Positions 47,303-55,558 of a stretch of DNA of 64,000 bases are shown piece after piece. This DNA comes from Marimonas arenosa (GTDB taxonomy: Bacteria; Pseudomonadota; Alphaproteobacteria; Rhodobacterales; Rhodobacteraceae). Location: assembly GCF_030848945.1 (NCBI RefSeq), contig NZ_JANHAX010000004.1, forward strand, positions 92,001 through 156,000, in the 5' to 3' direction. The notes under the pieces are model-generated. The model saw only the letters and a program-made list of their open reading frames with translations. It searched no databases and was not told the origin of the DNA. Position 1 is the stretch's first letter, and each line of letters starts with the position of its first letter. The position numbers were made by a program, and so were the translations under genes.

Positions 47303-48340
47303 ATGGCCGACTCCCCGGACAGCCTGACCTTCGTGCCCGAGACGGTGCACAAACGGGACGTGTTTTCCGAGACGATCTCGGGGCACCTGGCCGAGGATCC
47401 GGACTGCAAAGTGGTGTTGCGCAAACTGGACGGGGTACCGTGGTGGGCCCGCCCGGTTGCGGCATTCCTGGCGCGCAAGGAAATCCGCGGGTTGCGCGCG
47501 GTCAAGGGAATCGATGGGGTGCCGCAATTGCTGCGGGTGGACCGGGAAGGGCTCTTGCGCAGCTGGTCGCATGGTACGCCTTTGCAGCTGGCCCGACCGG
47601 ATGATCCGGCATGGTATCGCGATGCGCGCCGGCTGTTGCGCGAGATGCGGGCGCGCGGGGTGACGCACAATGACATCGCCAAGCCGCAGAACTGGCTGCG
47701 GACCCCGGACGGACGCGCGGCGGTGATCGATTTTCAACTGGCCTCGGTGCACCGCCGCAAGGGAAAGCTTTTCAGGGTGATGGCGCGGGAAGACCTGCGT
47801 CATCTGCTGAAGCAGAAGCGAAATTTTGCGCCGCATCTGCTGACATCTTGTGAAAAGCGGTTGCTGGCGCGCAAATCTCTGCCCACGCGGATCTGGATGG
47901 CCACCGGCAAGCGGCTTTACAATTTCGTCACCCGGCGGCTGATGAACTGGCAGGATTCCGAGGGTACCGAGGACCGGCTTGCTCGAGACGAGGGCGCTGT
48001 ACGGGAGGCATTGCGCCGTGCCGGGATCAGCGAGGTGGCGCTTTTTACCTATGCGCTGCCCGCCAAGGGCGTTGGGCTCTATGTTTTTGCCGAGACCGAT
48101 ATGGGCAAAGATCAGTTGCGCCAGTTGGTACCCGAGGACAGGGCGGAGCTGGTGCAGCCGGTGGCGCAGATGCCGCGACGCGATAATGGCAGCCTGCGCG
48201 AGGACGCCTTGCAGTTGGTGGCGACAAACCGGCTGGATGAGCTGGAGTTGATGATGGCGGCCGAGCCGGAGATGGCACCGGTGTTGAAACCGATCATCTC
48301 GGGCCGCCAGAACCTGACCGACCGGATCCTGAAAAACTGA
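47303..48340 (+). CDS. Protein-kinase-like domain fused to an acyl-CoA-synthetase C-terminal-like domain
   Basis: The product is 345 aa. Residues 1-200 resemble small RIO/Kdo-kinase-like folds: the catalytic loop is THNDIAKPQNWL (Asp and Asn present) and the metal motif is VIDFQLAS, where DFG is DFQ. Residues about 230-325 read GAVREALRRAGISEVALFTYALPAKGVGLYVFAETD, then VAQMPRRDNGSLREDALQLVATNRLDEL. This looks like the mobile C-terminal subdomain of AMP-forming acyl-CoA synthetases, without the adenylating domain. The start MADSPDSLTF follows ttggaggc. A lipid, sugar or protein substrate is undetermined. Confidence 0.65.
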   Translation: MADSPDSLTFVPETVHKRDVFSETISGHLAEDPDCKVVLRKLDGVPWWARPVAAFLARKEIRGLRAVKGIDGVPQLLRVDREGLLRSWSHGTPLQLARPDDPAWYRDARRLLREMRARGVTHNDIAKPQNWLRTPDGRAAVIDFQLASVHRRKGKLFRVMAREDLRHLLKQKRNFAPHLLTSCEKRLLARKSLPTRIWMATGKRLYNFVTRRLMNWQDSEGTEDRLARDEGAVREALRRAGISEVALFTYALPAKGVGLYVFAETDMGKDQLRQLVPEDRAELVQPVAQMPRRDNGSLREDALQLVATNRLDELELMMAAEPEMAPVLKPIISGRQNLTDRILKN

Positions 48341-48410
48341 CGGCAAGGGCTTACAAACGGGCCATTCAATTATATATCCTTTTCGGAATGTGACATCAGT
48401 GGAGACTGAC

Positions 48411-48845
48411 ATGGCCCAGGCGATGAAACTGACCTGCCTCGATTGTGGCCAGGTGAACCGGGTGCCGTCCGACCGGGTGAGCGCCGGGGCGAAATGCGGC
48501 ACCTGCGGTGCGAAACTGGTGTCGAACAAGGCCATCGAGGTGGATTTCGCCACGTTGCAGAAGGCTGCGCGCAACGACGATCTTCCGCTGGTGGTGGACT
48601 TCTGGGCGCCCTGGTGCGGCCCCTGTCGGATGATGGCACCGGAATTTGCCAAGGCGGCGCAAGAGCTCAACGGGCAGGCGCGGCTGGTGAAGCTGAACAC
48701 GGAAAACTATCCGCAAGCGGGTCAGGCCTATGGTATTCGCGGTATTCCCACGATGGCGGGCTTCCGCGGCGGGCGCGAAAAGGCCCGGCAATCGGGCGCT
48801 ATGCCGTCGACGTCGATTGTGAGCTGGGTGAAAGACGCCGTCTGA
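48411..48845 (+). CDS. trxC: Thioredoxin 2-type protein with N-terminal zinc ribbon
   Basis: The product is 144 aa. Two CxxC pairs at the N-terminus (CLDCG and CGTCG) form a zinc ribbon as in TrxC. A thioredoxin domain follows with the active site FWAPWCGPCRMMAPE and the cis-proline in IRGIPTMAGF. It reduces protein disulphides in the cytoplasm and is typically linked to oxidative stress. The ATG at 48411 follows gtggag. It lies 70 nt after the kinase-like gene. trxC is used by similarity. Confidence 0.9.
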   Translation: MAQAMKLTCLDCGQVNRVPSDRVSAGAKCGTCGAKLVSNKAIEVDFATLQKAARNDDLPLVVDFWAPWCGPCRMMAPEFAKAAQELNGQARLVKLNTENYPQAGQAYGIRGIPTMAGFRGGREKARQSGAMPSTSIVSWVKDAV

Positions 48846-48934
48846 CACCGGAGACTCAAGTTTCGCCCCTTTGGTTTCAGAAAGACAAAACGTGGCTGAC
48901 GCGGCGGGTAACCGTGGTCTGCTGGCGCGCCATC

Positions 48935-49159
48935 CTAGCGGTGAGCACGATGTACCTCGGCATGCCTGTCGTGCGTGGCCATGGCGCGGGTGATCTGGAT
49001 ATACAGAAAGACCCCGGCCATGACCAACGCGACAGGGACGATGGAGGACACGAGATAGAGCGCCAAGGCTTGCATGAGGCTGACGTTGTAGAAGATGAGT
49101 GCCACGAGCGCGGCGATCCCGCCTGCCACCCCCGACAACATCACGATTACAAGTGCCAT
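48935..49159 (-). CDS. Small two-span membrane protein
   Basis: The product is 74 aa from an ATG preceded by aaagggga. Two hydrophobic segments are clear (VIVMLSGVAGGIAALVALIFYNVSLM and ALALYLVSSIVPVALVMAGVFLYI). A His/Arg-rich tail follows (THDRHAEVHRAHR). No family is recognised. It is convergent with trxC and divergent from the thioesterase gene. The 184-nt spacer on its upstream side (49160-49343) holds a small hairpin GGGCGGA/TCCGCCC but no gene. Confidence 0.6.
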   Translation of the reverse strand: MALVIVMLSGVAGGIAALVALIFYNVSLMQALALYLVSSIVPVALVMAGVFLYIQITRAMATHDRHAEVHRAHR

Positions 49160-49343
49160 CTTTCCCCTTTCAAGTCCGTTTGGCGCCCCTTTGAAGGCCT
49201 TTTTTCTCCTCAAATGCGCCTGAAATGTGGCGTCGGTGCGGCTGCCGGATGACGGGCGGATTTCCGCCCATGCAAATTCTCCAACTCTTGGGTTATCTTA
49301 GCGTCATATCGTTGAGAGATGGTTAACTTGGAGACGAAGCCTG

Positions 49344-49727
49344 ATGAGCGATGCAAAAGAGCCACGCGGAGACCTGACCCTGCGGACCGTGGCGATGCCG
49401 GCGGACGTGAATGTGAACGGCGATATTTTCGGCGGTTGGGTGCTGAGCCAGATGGACATCGCCGGGGGGATCCTGGCCATCGAGGCGGCGACCGGCCGCG
49501 TCGCCACAGTGGCGGTGAACGAGATGACTTTCGTCCGGCCGGTGAAAGTGGGAGACGTACTGTGCGTCTATGGCCGGGTGGAACGCGTCGGGAATACCTC
49601 GGTCGCGATCGGGCTCGAAGCCTGGGCGCTCCGGCAGATTACCGGGGTGCGCGAGAAGGTCACTGAAGGCGTGTTCACCTATGTCGCGATAGATGACGAC
49701 GGCCGGCCACGGCCGGTCAAGGCGTAG
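49344..49727 (+). CDS. YciA-type acyl-CoA thioesterase (hotdog fold)
   Basis: The product is 127 aa. The N-terminal strand and hotdog helix carry the YciA/cytosolic long-chain thioesterase signature ADVNVNGDIFGGWVLSQMDIAGGILA with the catalytic Asp. VNEMTFVRPVKVGDVLCVYGRVERVGNTS follows. It hydrolyses acyl-CoA to free acid and CoA in the cytoplasm. The ribosome-binding site ttggaga lies upstream. The gene stands alone, convergent with the DUF302 gene. Confidence 0.9.
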   Translation: MSDAKEPRGDLTLRTVAMPADVNVNGDIFGGWVLSQMDIAGGILAIEAATGRVATVAVNEMTFVRPVKVGDVLCVYGRVERVGNTSVAIGLEAWALRQITGVREKVTEGVFTYVAIDDDGRPRPVKA

Positions 49728-49728
49728 A

Positions 49729-49751
49729 GGCCCCGGTTCAGGCCCGGGGCC
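49729..49751. terminator. GC hairpin between convergent thioesterase and DUF302 genes
   Basis: GGCCCCGG/CCGGGGCC with a 7-nt loop lies immediately after the thioesterase stop. No T tract is seen on either side, so termination is only likely by position. Confidence 0.4.
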
Positions 49752-49760
49752 GGATCGAGC

Positions 49761-50147
49761 TCAGACCGCGTCGACCACGTCCCGCAACATGTCACGAACC
49801 TGGCCCGCAACCTTGTGCAGATCGTCGTTGTCGATCGCTGCCATCGAGGCCACCGGGTCGATCGCGGATACTTCGACACCGCCTTCGACCGCGCGCAGGA
49901 TCACGTTGCAAGGCAGCATCGCGCCGAGACGCGGTTCGAGCCCGATCGCCTGCCAGGCCATGTTCGGATTGCAGGCGCCGAGGATGCGGTAATCGTCCAT
50001 GTCCTTGTCGATTTTCTTTTTCATCGTCGCCTTGACGTCGATCTCTGTCAGCACGCCGAACCCGGCATCCATCAGGGCTTTACGGGTGCGGGCGTCTACT
50101 TCGTCGAAGCTGGCGTCAGGGATGATACGGTCAAGCGTGTAGGACAT
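49761..50147 (-). CDS. DUF302 domain protein
   Basis: The product is 128 aa. The DUF302 core is seen as VDARTRKALMDAGFGVLTEIDVKATMKKKID, YRILGACNPNMAWQAIGLEPRLGAMLPCNVILR, with the conserved cysteines in GACNP and LPCN. The family is small, cytoplasmic and uncharacterised, often found with sulphur or redox genes. The start MSYTLDRIIP at 50147 has a gggagg ribosome-binding site. The L,D-transpeptidase gene lies 20 nt upstream, so both may form one transcript. Confidence 0.82.
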   Translation of the reverse strand: MSYTLDRIIPDASFDEVDARTRKALMDAGFGVLTEIDVKATMKKKIDKDMDDYRILGACNPNMAWQAIGLEPRLGAMLPCNVILRAVEGGVEVSAIDPVASMAAIDNDDLHKVAGQVRDMLRDVVDAV

Positions 50148-50167
50148 GGATCTGGCCTCCCGGGGCG

Positions 50168-50722
50168 TTAGATAACGGTGACTTTGGTGCCGATGGGCAC
50201 GCGCTGGTAGAGGTCTATCACGTGCTCGTTGATCATGCGGATGCAACCATTTGACACAGACCGCCCGATCGATTTGGGCGCGGTGGTGCCGTGGATGCGG
50301 AAATAGGTGTCGCGGCCGTTCTGGAACAGATAGAGCGCCCGCGCCCCCAAGGGGTTACCGGGGCCGCCGGGCTGGACATAGTCGTTGTCCTTGAACTTGC
50401 CGTAGGTGATCGGCTCGCGCTCGATCATCTCGTCGGTGGGGCGCCAGGTGGGCCATTCCTTCTTGACGTCGATGGTGGCGGCGCCGGTGAATTCGAGACC
50501 TGCCTTGCCGACGCCGACGCCGTAGCGCATGGCCTGGCGCGGGGCGGTGACGAAATAGAGGAAATGCGCCTTGGGCAGGATCAGCATCTCGCCCGGGGCA
50601 TAGGCCGGGCCGATTTTCACCTGCTGCGGCGTGAAAACCGGGTCGAGTTCGAAGGCGCGGGCCACATGCGGCGCGGCGAGGGTTGCGGCAGTGGCGGTGA
50701 GGAAATGGCGGCGTGAAATCAT
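50168..50722 (-). CDS. L,D-transpeptidase (YkuD domain), Tat-type signal
   Basis: The product is 184 aa. The N-terminus MISRRHFLTATAATLAAPHVARA has a twin-arginine motif and cleavage site. The YkuD catalytic region is FRIHGTTAPKSIGRSVSNGCIRMINEH, with the nucleophile Cys in SNGCIRM. It forms 3-3 cross-links in peptidoglycan or attaches proteins to it, in the periplasm. The start at 50722 is chosen because it gives this signal; the frame runs far upstream. A second, smaller L,D-transpeptidase is at 61741. Confidence 0.9.
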   Translation of the reverse strand: MISRRHFLTATAATLAAPHVARAFELDPVFTPQQVKIGPAYAPGEMLILPKAHFLYFVTAPRQAMRYGVGVGKAGLEFTGAATIDVKKEWPTWRPTDEMIEREPITYGKFKDNDYVQPGGPGNPLGARALYLFQNGRDTYFRIHGTTAPKSIGRSVSNGCIRMINEHVIDLYQRVPIGTKVTVI

Positions 50723-50836
50723 GGTCGTTTCCTGCATTTGGCGGGGACTTATAGGGGATTCGATAGCGGAAAATGACGGATATCTCAACGCATCGCACGA
50801 AATCGTTAACGCGTCTTCGGGTGGGGGGCGACGGGT

Positions 50837-50914
50837 ATGGCAGTATGGCTGGCACGCTGGCTGGCCGTCTGTCTGGCGCGCGGTGGGGCAACGGTCGGGA
50901 AAGACCCGGGTTAA
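50837..50914 (+). CDS. Putative 25-aa W-L-A micro-ORF (copy B)
   Basis: ATG preceded by ggtggggggcgacggg opens 25 codons: MAVWLA, RWLA, VCLA, then RGGATVGKDPG and TAA. The Trp/Leu/Ala pattern, start and length match copy A at 666-743. The units ACGCTGGCTGGC and xxxYTGTCTGGC occur in the opposite order in the two copies. It lies in the gap upstream of the L,D-transpeptidase gene, divergent from it, and its end abuts the cold-shock terminator. Expression is unproven. Confidence 0.35.
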   Translation: MAVWLARWLAVCLARGGATVGKDPG

Positions 50915-50928
50915 CACGCCGCGCGGTC

Positions 50929-50961
50929 GGAAAAAAACGGGGGCCCAGCGGAGCCCCCGTT
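50929..50961 (-). terminator. Rho-independent terminator of the cold-shock gene
   Basis: AACGGGGGC/GCCCCCGTT (9 bp, 8-nt loop) is followed on the minus strand by TTTTTTT when paired bases are included. It lies 57 nt after the cold-shock stop. Confidence 0.85.
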
Positions 50962-51017
50962 TTCATAGCATGTCGCCGGAGCGGTCAAGCGAATGCCTGA
51001 CGAACCCCGTGAAGGCG

Positions 51018-51224
51018 TCAAGCCAGCACGATGTTGGTCGCGGATTCGCGGCCGTCGCGGCCGGCTTCGACGTCGAAGGTCACCTTCTGATCGTCGGCCA
51101 GGCCGGTGAGGCCCGAACGCTCGAGCGCGCTGATGTGGACGAAAACGTCCTTGCCGCCCGATTCCGGTGCGATGAAGCCGAAGCCTTTAGAGGTGTTGAA
51201 CCATTTTACGGTGCCATTGGCCAT
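51018..51224 (-). CDS. Cold-shock protein (CspA family)
   Basis: The product is 68 aa. The single cold-shock domain has RNP1 KGFGFIAP and RNP2 VFVHISAL motifs in MANGTVKWFNTSKGFGFIAP and DVFVHISALERSGL. It acts as an RNA chaperone. The start at 51224 is preceded by ggag; the open frame upstream to 51383 is most likely a long untranslated leader, usual for csp genes. Monocistronic with a strong terminator. It is divergent from the RAYT gene. Confidence 0.95.
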   Translation of the reverse strand: MANGTVKWFNTSKGFGFIAPESGGKDVFVHISALERSGLTGLADDQKVTFDVEAGRDGRESATNIVLA

Positions 51225-51407
51225 ATCCGTAGTCTCCATGATTTTTTGCTGCCCGCGTTGGTGCGGCAGCCCGGCGTAGTCGGTCTGGATCGAGTGACTG
51301 AACGCCGTGTGAAGGGAGACAGTGGGTCGAAAAAGAATAACGTCTGCAAAAGCGCATATGGGGGCATGGGAGAGAAATAGCAAGGGAAATCGGCGCCGGG
51401 GTCGGGA

Positions 51408-51423
51408 TTAAGGCGGCGTTAAC
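51408..51423. promoter_or_regulatory. CtrA-type box
   Basis: TTAA-GGCGGCG-TTAAC fits the TTAA-N7-TTAAC consensus of the alphaproteobacterial cell-cycle regulator CtrA exactly. It lies between the cold-shock gene and the RAYT gene. Function at this position is inference. Confidence 0.35.
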
Positions 51424-51446
51424 CATGCGTGCCGCAGGGTGGGGCG

Positions 51447-51986
51447 ATGTCCCGTTACCTCCGTCCCCGCGTCTTCGGCGCGACGATCTTCTTTACGGTG
51501 AACATGCAGCAAAGGGGGTCGGATGTGCTGGTGCGCGAGATTGACCGTCTGCGCCGCGCCGTGCGACAGACGCGGGCCGAGCGGCCGTTTCGCATCGACG
51601 CTTGGGTGGTGTTGCCGGATCATCTGCATGCGGTTTGGACGTTGCCGGAGCGGGACAGCGATTATGCGGTGCGGTGGGGCGCGATCAAGGCGCGGTTCAC
51701 CATGAGTTTGCGTGGGGCGGGCTTCAGCCCGCCATCCGAGTTACCTGTGGTGCTTTCGGGTCGGTATGCCGGGCTGAAGCCCGGCCTACGCCATAACAAA
51801 CGGGAGCGCGGCGTGTGGCAACGGCGGTTCTGGGAACACCACATTCGGAACGAGGCGGAGTCTGCGGCTTGCGTTCGGTATTGCCACATCAACCCGGTGA
51901 AACATGGGCTGGTGGAACGACCGCAGGAGTGGCTCTATTCGTCGGTGCACAGGGACATTCGGCATGAACGGTACGAACCCGCGTAG
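51447..51986 (+). CDS. REP-associated tyrosine transposase (RAYT), with REP pair in its coding region
   Basis: The product is 179 aa of the Y1/HUH TnpA_REP family. These enzymes nick REP palindromes through a tyrosine. The HUH motif is DHLHAVW (His59, His61). The catalytic Tyr145 lies in YCHINPVKHGLV. Residues 90-115 (from GAGFSPP to YAGLKPGLR) are encoded by an inverted REP pair (51716-51733, 51768-51789) that keeps the frame. The TAG stop is part of the next REP unit (51983-52004). The active-site residues lie outside the insert, so activity is possible but unproven. Confidence 0.88.
   Translation: MSRYLRPRVFGATIFFTVNMQQRGSDVLVREIDRLRRAVRQTRAERPFRIDAWVVLPDHLHAVWTLPERDSDYAVRWGAIKARFTMSLRGAGFSPPSELPVVLSGRYAGLKPGLRHNKRERGVWQRRFWEHHIRNEAESAACVRYCHINPVKHGLVERPQEWLYSSVHRDIRHERYEPA
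51716..51789. repeat. Inverted REP pair inside the RAYT coding region
   Basis: GGCGGGCTTCAGCCCGCC (51716-51733) and GCCGGGCTGAAGCCCGGCC, followed by TAC (51768-51789), face each other across 34 nt. They are the same units as at 5247-5300. The whole segment is read in frame, adding about 26 residues. Confidence 0.85.
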
Positions 51987-52048
51987 GCCGGGCTTCAGCC
52001 CGGCACCCATGCGGGGGGTTCGTGAAGCCGGGTTGAAGCCCGGCCTAC
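51983..52048. repeat. Inverted REP pair after the RAYT gene
   Basis: GTAGGCCGGGCTTCAGCCCG (51983 onward) and GCCGGGTTGAAGCCCGGCC followed by TAC (52027-52048) form a BIME like that at 5.2 kb. The first unit supplies the RAYT stop codon. The remaining gap to 52230 contains further palindromes and a T9 run (52170-52178), but no gene. Confidence 0.85.
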
Positions 52049-52082
52049 GGTTCTTTTCGTCGGTTGATAGGGAGATACAGCG

Positions 52083-52223
52083 GGTAGGGTGGGGGTTTCT
52101 TCGAGGCGGCGAAGGTTCACCCACCGTTGAGGTGGATTGGGCGGTTTTGGTGATGGTGGTCGCAGCCGGTTTTTTTTTGGACAATGGTGGTTGAACCCGG
52201 CACAAATGCCGGAACCAACCACC
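52083..52223. repeat. Second set of imperfect palindromes in the RAYT-downstream spacer
   Basis: One imperfect inverted repeat spans about 52088-52114 (arms GTGGGGGTTTCTTCG and CGAAGGTTCACCCAC). Another lies at 52186-52223 (17-bp arms, GGTGGTTGAACCCGGCA, with 14 of 17 paired, loop CAAA). They differ in sequence from the REP units, so they may be another repeat family or the 3' end signal of the minus-strand gene at 52230. Confidence 0.45.
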
Positions 52224-52229
52224 CTGCGG

Positions 52230-52889
52230 TTAGTATTCGAGCCCGAGCGACTGCCTCAAGGCGTCTATGGAAAGCTCGTCAATGCCCAGCGGCATTATCG
52301 GAGGGCGGCCACGGATGCCCTTGGTCATGGTTGCGGGCCTTCTTTGCGTTGACGCACCCCGGCCGGTGTCACGCGTTTTTTGCTGAAGCCAAGCGATTTC
52401 GCTTTCCGTAACTGCCGAATGTGGACCGCAGACAGGCAGAACATAGAAATCCCATTGCGGTGGCTCACGGTGATCGGCGGTCGCAGGATCTTCGCCGCGG
52501 TGGTGACACAGAACATAAAGATCGCAAAGAAACCCCTCGTCCTCGCAGGGCACGCCGGGGTTGTCGCGGGTGAAGTAAAAGGGGCGCCTTCGCCAAGTGA
52601 GATTGAAGGAAGAATCGGACAGCTGCCCGCTTTTCATGTTCCATGATTGCATGCGCGCTCTGTTTTTGACCTGAATCCTAATGCGATCAGGAAACCCCCT
52701 GCGGCTGTTGCCAATCTGCAAATCCCAGGGATACCACGCGAAACCTGTGGGCCGACATTCGGAGCCAAGCGCTTCGGCAAGCATGAACTCGCACCACAAA
52801 CCGCGAATGGTATTGTCCATAAGGGGTTGAGCGAAGGCTTCGCGATAGAAGCGATTCTTAACATCTTCTACACTAAGCGTTCGCTCCAC
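52230..52889 (-). CDS. Possible PD-(D/E)XK-fold nuclease-like protein
   Basis: The product is 219 aa from a GTG start, with GAGGTGA as ribosome-binding site lying in the last codons of ettA 6 nt upstream. I do not recognise the family. Spaced residues Glu34 (GLWCEFMLAEAL), Asp56 (WYPWDLQIG) and Gln73-Val-Lys75 (RIRIQVKNRARMQSW) match the E...D...(E/Q)xK pattern of PD-(D/E)XK nucleases, and the RIQVKN strand is typical of restriction-like folds. The composition is less GC-rich than its neighbours. No methyltransferase is adjacent, so it is not a standard restriction system. Confidence 0.55.
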   Translation of the reverse strand: MERTLSVEDVKNRFYREAFAQPLMDNTIRGLWCEFMLAEALGSECRPTGFAWYPWDLQIGNSRRGFPDRIRIQVKNRARMQSWNMKSGQLSDSSFNLTWRRRPFYFTRDNPGVPCEDEGFLCDLYVLCHHRGEDPATADHREPPQWDFYVLPVCGPHSAVTESEIAWLQQKTRDTGRGASTQRRPATMTKGIRGRPPIMPLGIDELSIDALRQSLGLEY

Positions 52890-52895
52890 CTTTGA

Positions 52896-54551
<1,656 letters not shown>

Positions 54552-54670
54552 GGCAATGCCCTTTGCATTCAACTTTTGCCTTCATCTAGCGAGGCATCCG
54601 GCCAAGCGCAATGTCACGCTGCGGTCACGGCGGCCGCGCGAGACGCGGTGTTTTGCCCTTCTGTTCAAAA

Positions 54671-54684
54671 ATGATCTGGATCAA
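54671..54684 (+). promoter_or_regulatory. FNR/FnrL box upstream of the dihaem cytochrome gene
   Basis: ATGATCTGGATCAA matches TTGAT-N4-ATCAA at 9 of 10 positions. It is 69 nt before the coding start, leaving room for a class II promoter with a start near 54719. This predicts low-oxygen activation of the cytochrome pair. Confidence 0.7.
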
Positions 54685-54752
54685 GGACAGAATGTCGCAT
54701 GACGCTAAGGTGTCAAATATACGGTAACTACCTGAAAAAGGGAGGAAATTTC

Positions 54753-55472
54753 ATGAAGTACAAGTTCAATTTCGCCGTTGCGGCCGCGATCGCCGCTGTG
54801 AGTGGGATGTTCGCCGGCGCGGTTTCGGCACAGGACATCGATCAGGGTTCGGTGGCGCGGGGCGGGAAGCTCTATGACAAATGGTACAAGGTGATCAAAG
54901 CCGATGTGCCGGAGGCATCGCATTCTCTTTATCCCGCAAGCAACGAGAAATACGCCAATGATCCCAAGAATAACTGGCGCTGCAAGGAGTGCCACGGCTG
55001 GGACGGCCGGGGGGTGGCGGGCGCCTATGCCAGCGGCAGCCACGCCACCGGTATCAAGGGGATCGATGCTCTGGCCGGCGGTGATCCGGCCGCGGTGGTG
55101 GCGATCCTGACGGCTCCGGCGCATGGCTATGGCGACAAGATGGCGGAAGCCGACTTGATGGATTTGGCGAATTTCGTGGTTTACGGCCAGATCGACTGGT
55201 CCACCTATGTCGACGCGGACACCAAGGCGCCAAAGGGTGACGCGGCAAAGGGCAAGCAAGTCTACAACACGGTTTGCGCCAATTGCCACGGCGCCGATGG
55301 CAAGCTGCCCAAGGACATGCCGCCGCTGGGGTCGCTGATGGGCAACCCGTGGGAGGTCATGCACAAGATCCTCAACGGCCAGCCAGCCGAGGCGATGCCG
55401 GCGATGCGGGCCATCGACCATCAGGTCAGCGCCGATGTCATGACCTATCTGACGATGCTGCCCAAGGAGTGA
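54753..55472 (+). CDS. Periplasmic dihaem cytochrome c
   Basis: The product is 239 aa. A signal peptide (MKYKFNFAVAAAIAAVSGMFAGAVSAQ) is followed by two cytochrome c domains: haem 1 in CKECH (Cys77, Cys80, His81) and haem 2 in CANCH (Cys175, Cys178, His179). A conserved methionine-bearing tail is LNGQPAEAMPAMRAIDHQVSADVMTYLTMLP. It is likely an electron carrier to a reductase that is not visible here. A strong gggagg ribosome-binding site and an upstream FnrL box are present. The NapC/NirT-like gene follows after 86 nt. Confidence 0.88.
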   Translation: MKYKFNFAVAAAIAAVSGMFAGAVSAQDIDQGSVARGGKLYDKWYKVIKADVPEASHSLYPASNEKYANDPKNNWRCKECHGWDGRGVAGAYASGSHATGIKGIDALAGGDPAAVVAILTAPAHGYGDKMAEADLMDLANFVVYGQIDWSTYVDADTKAPKGDAAKGKQVYNTVCANCHGADGKLPKDMPPLGSLMGNPWEVMHKILNGQPAEAMPAMRAIDHQVSADVMTYLTMLPKE

Positions 55473-55503
55473 AGCGGCGCGCAGTTACGGGTGAGACATT
55501 GCA

Positions 55504-55525
55504 CCGGGGCCCGTAAGGGGCCCCG
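55504..55525 (+). terminator. GC hairpin between the two cytochrome genes
   Basis: CCGGGGCC/GGCCCCGG encloses a 6-nt loop. There is no T tract, so this may be an attenuating or mRNA-processing hairpin rather than a full terminator. Confidence 0.4.
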
Positions 55526-55558
55526 GGAACGTTTCTGGCGCGCGAAGGGAGGCGGTGC

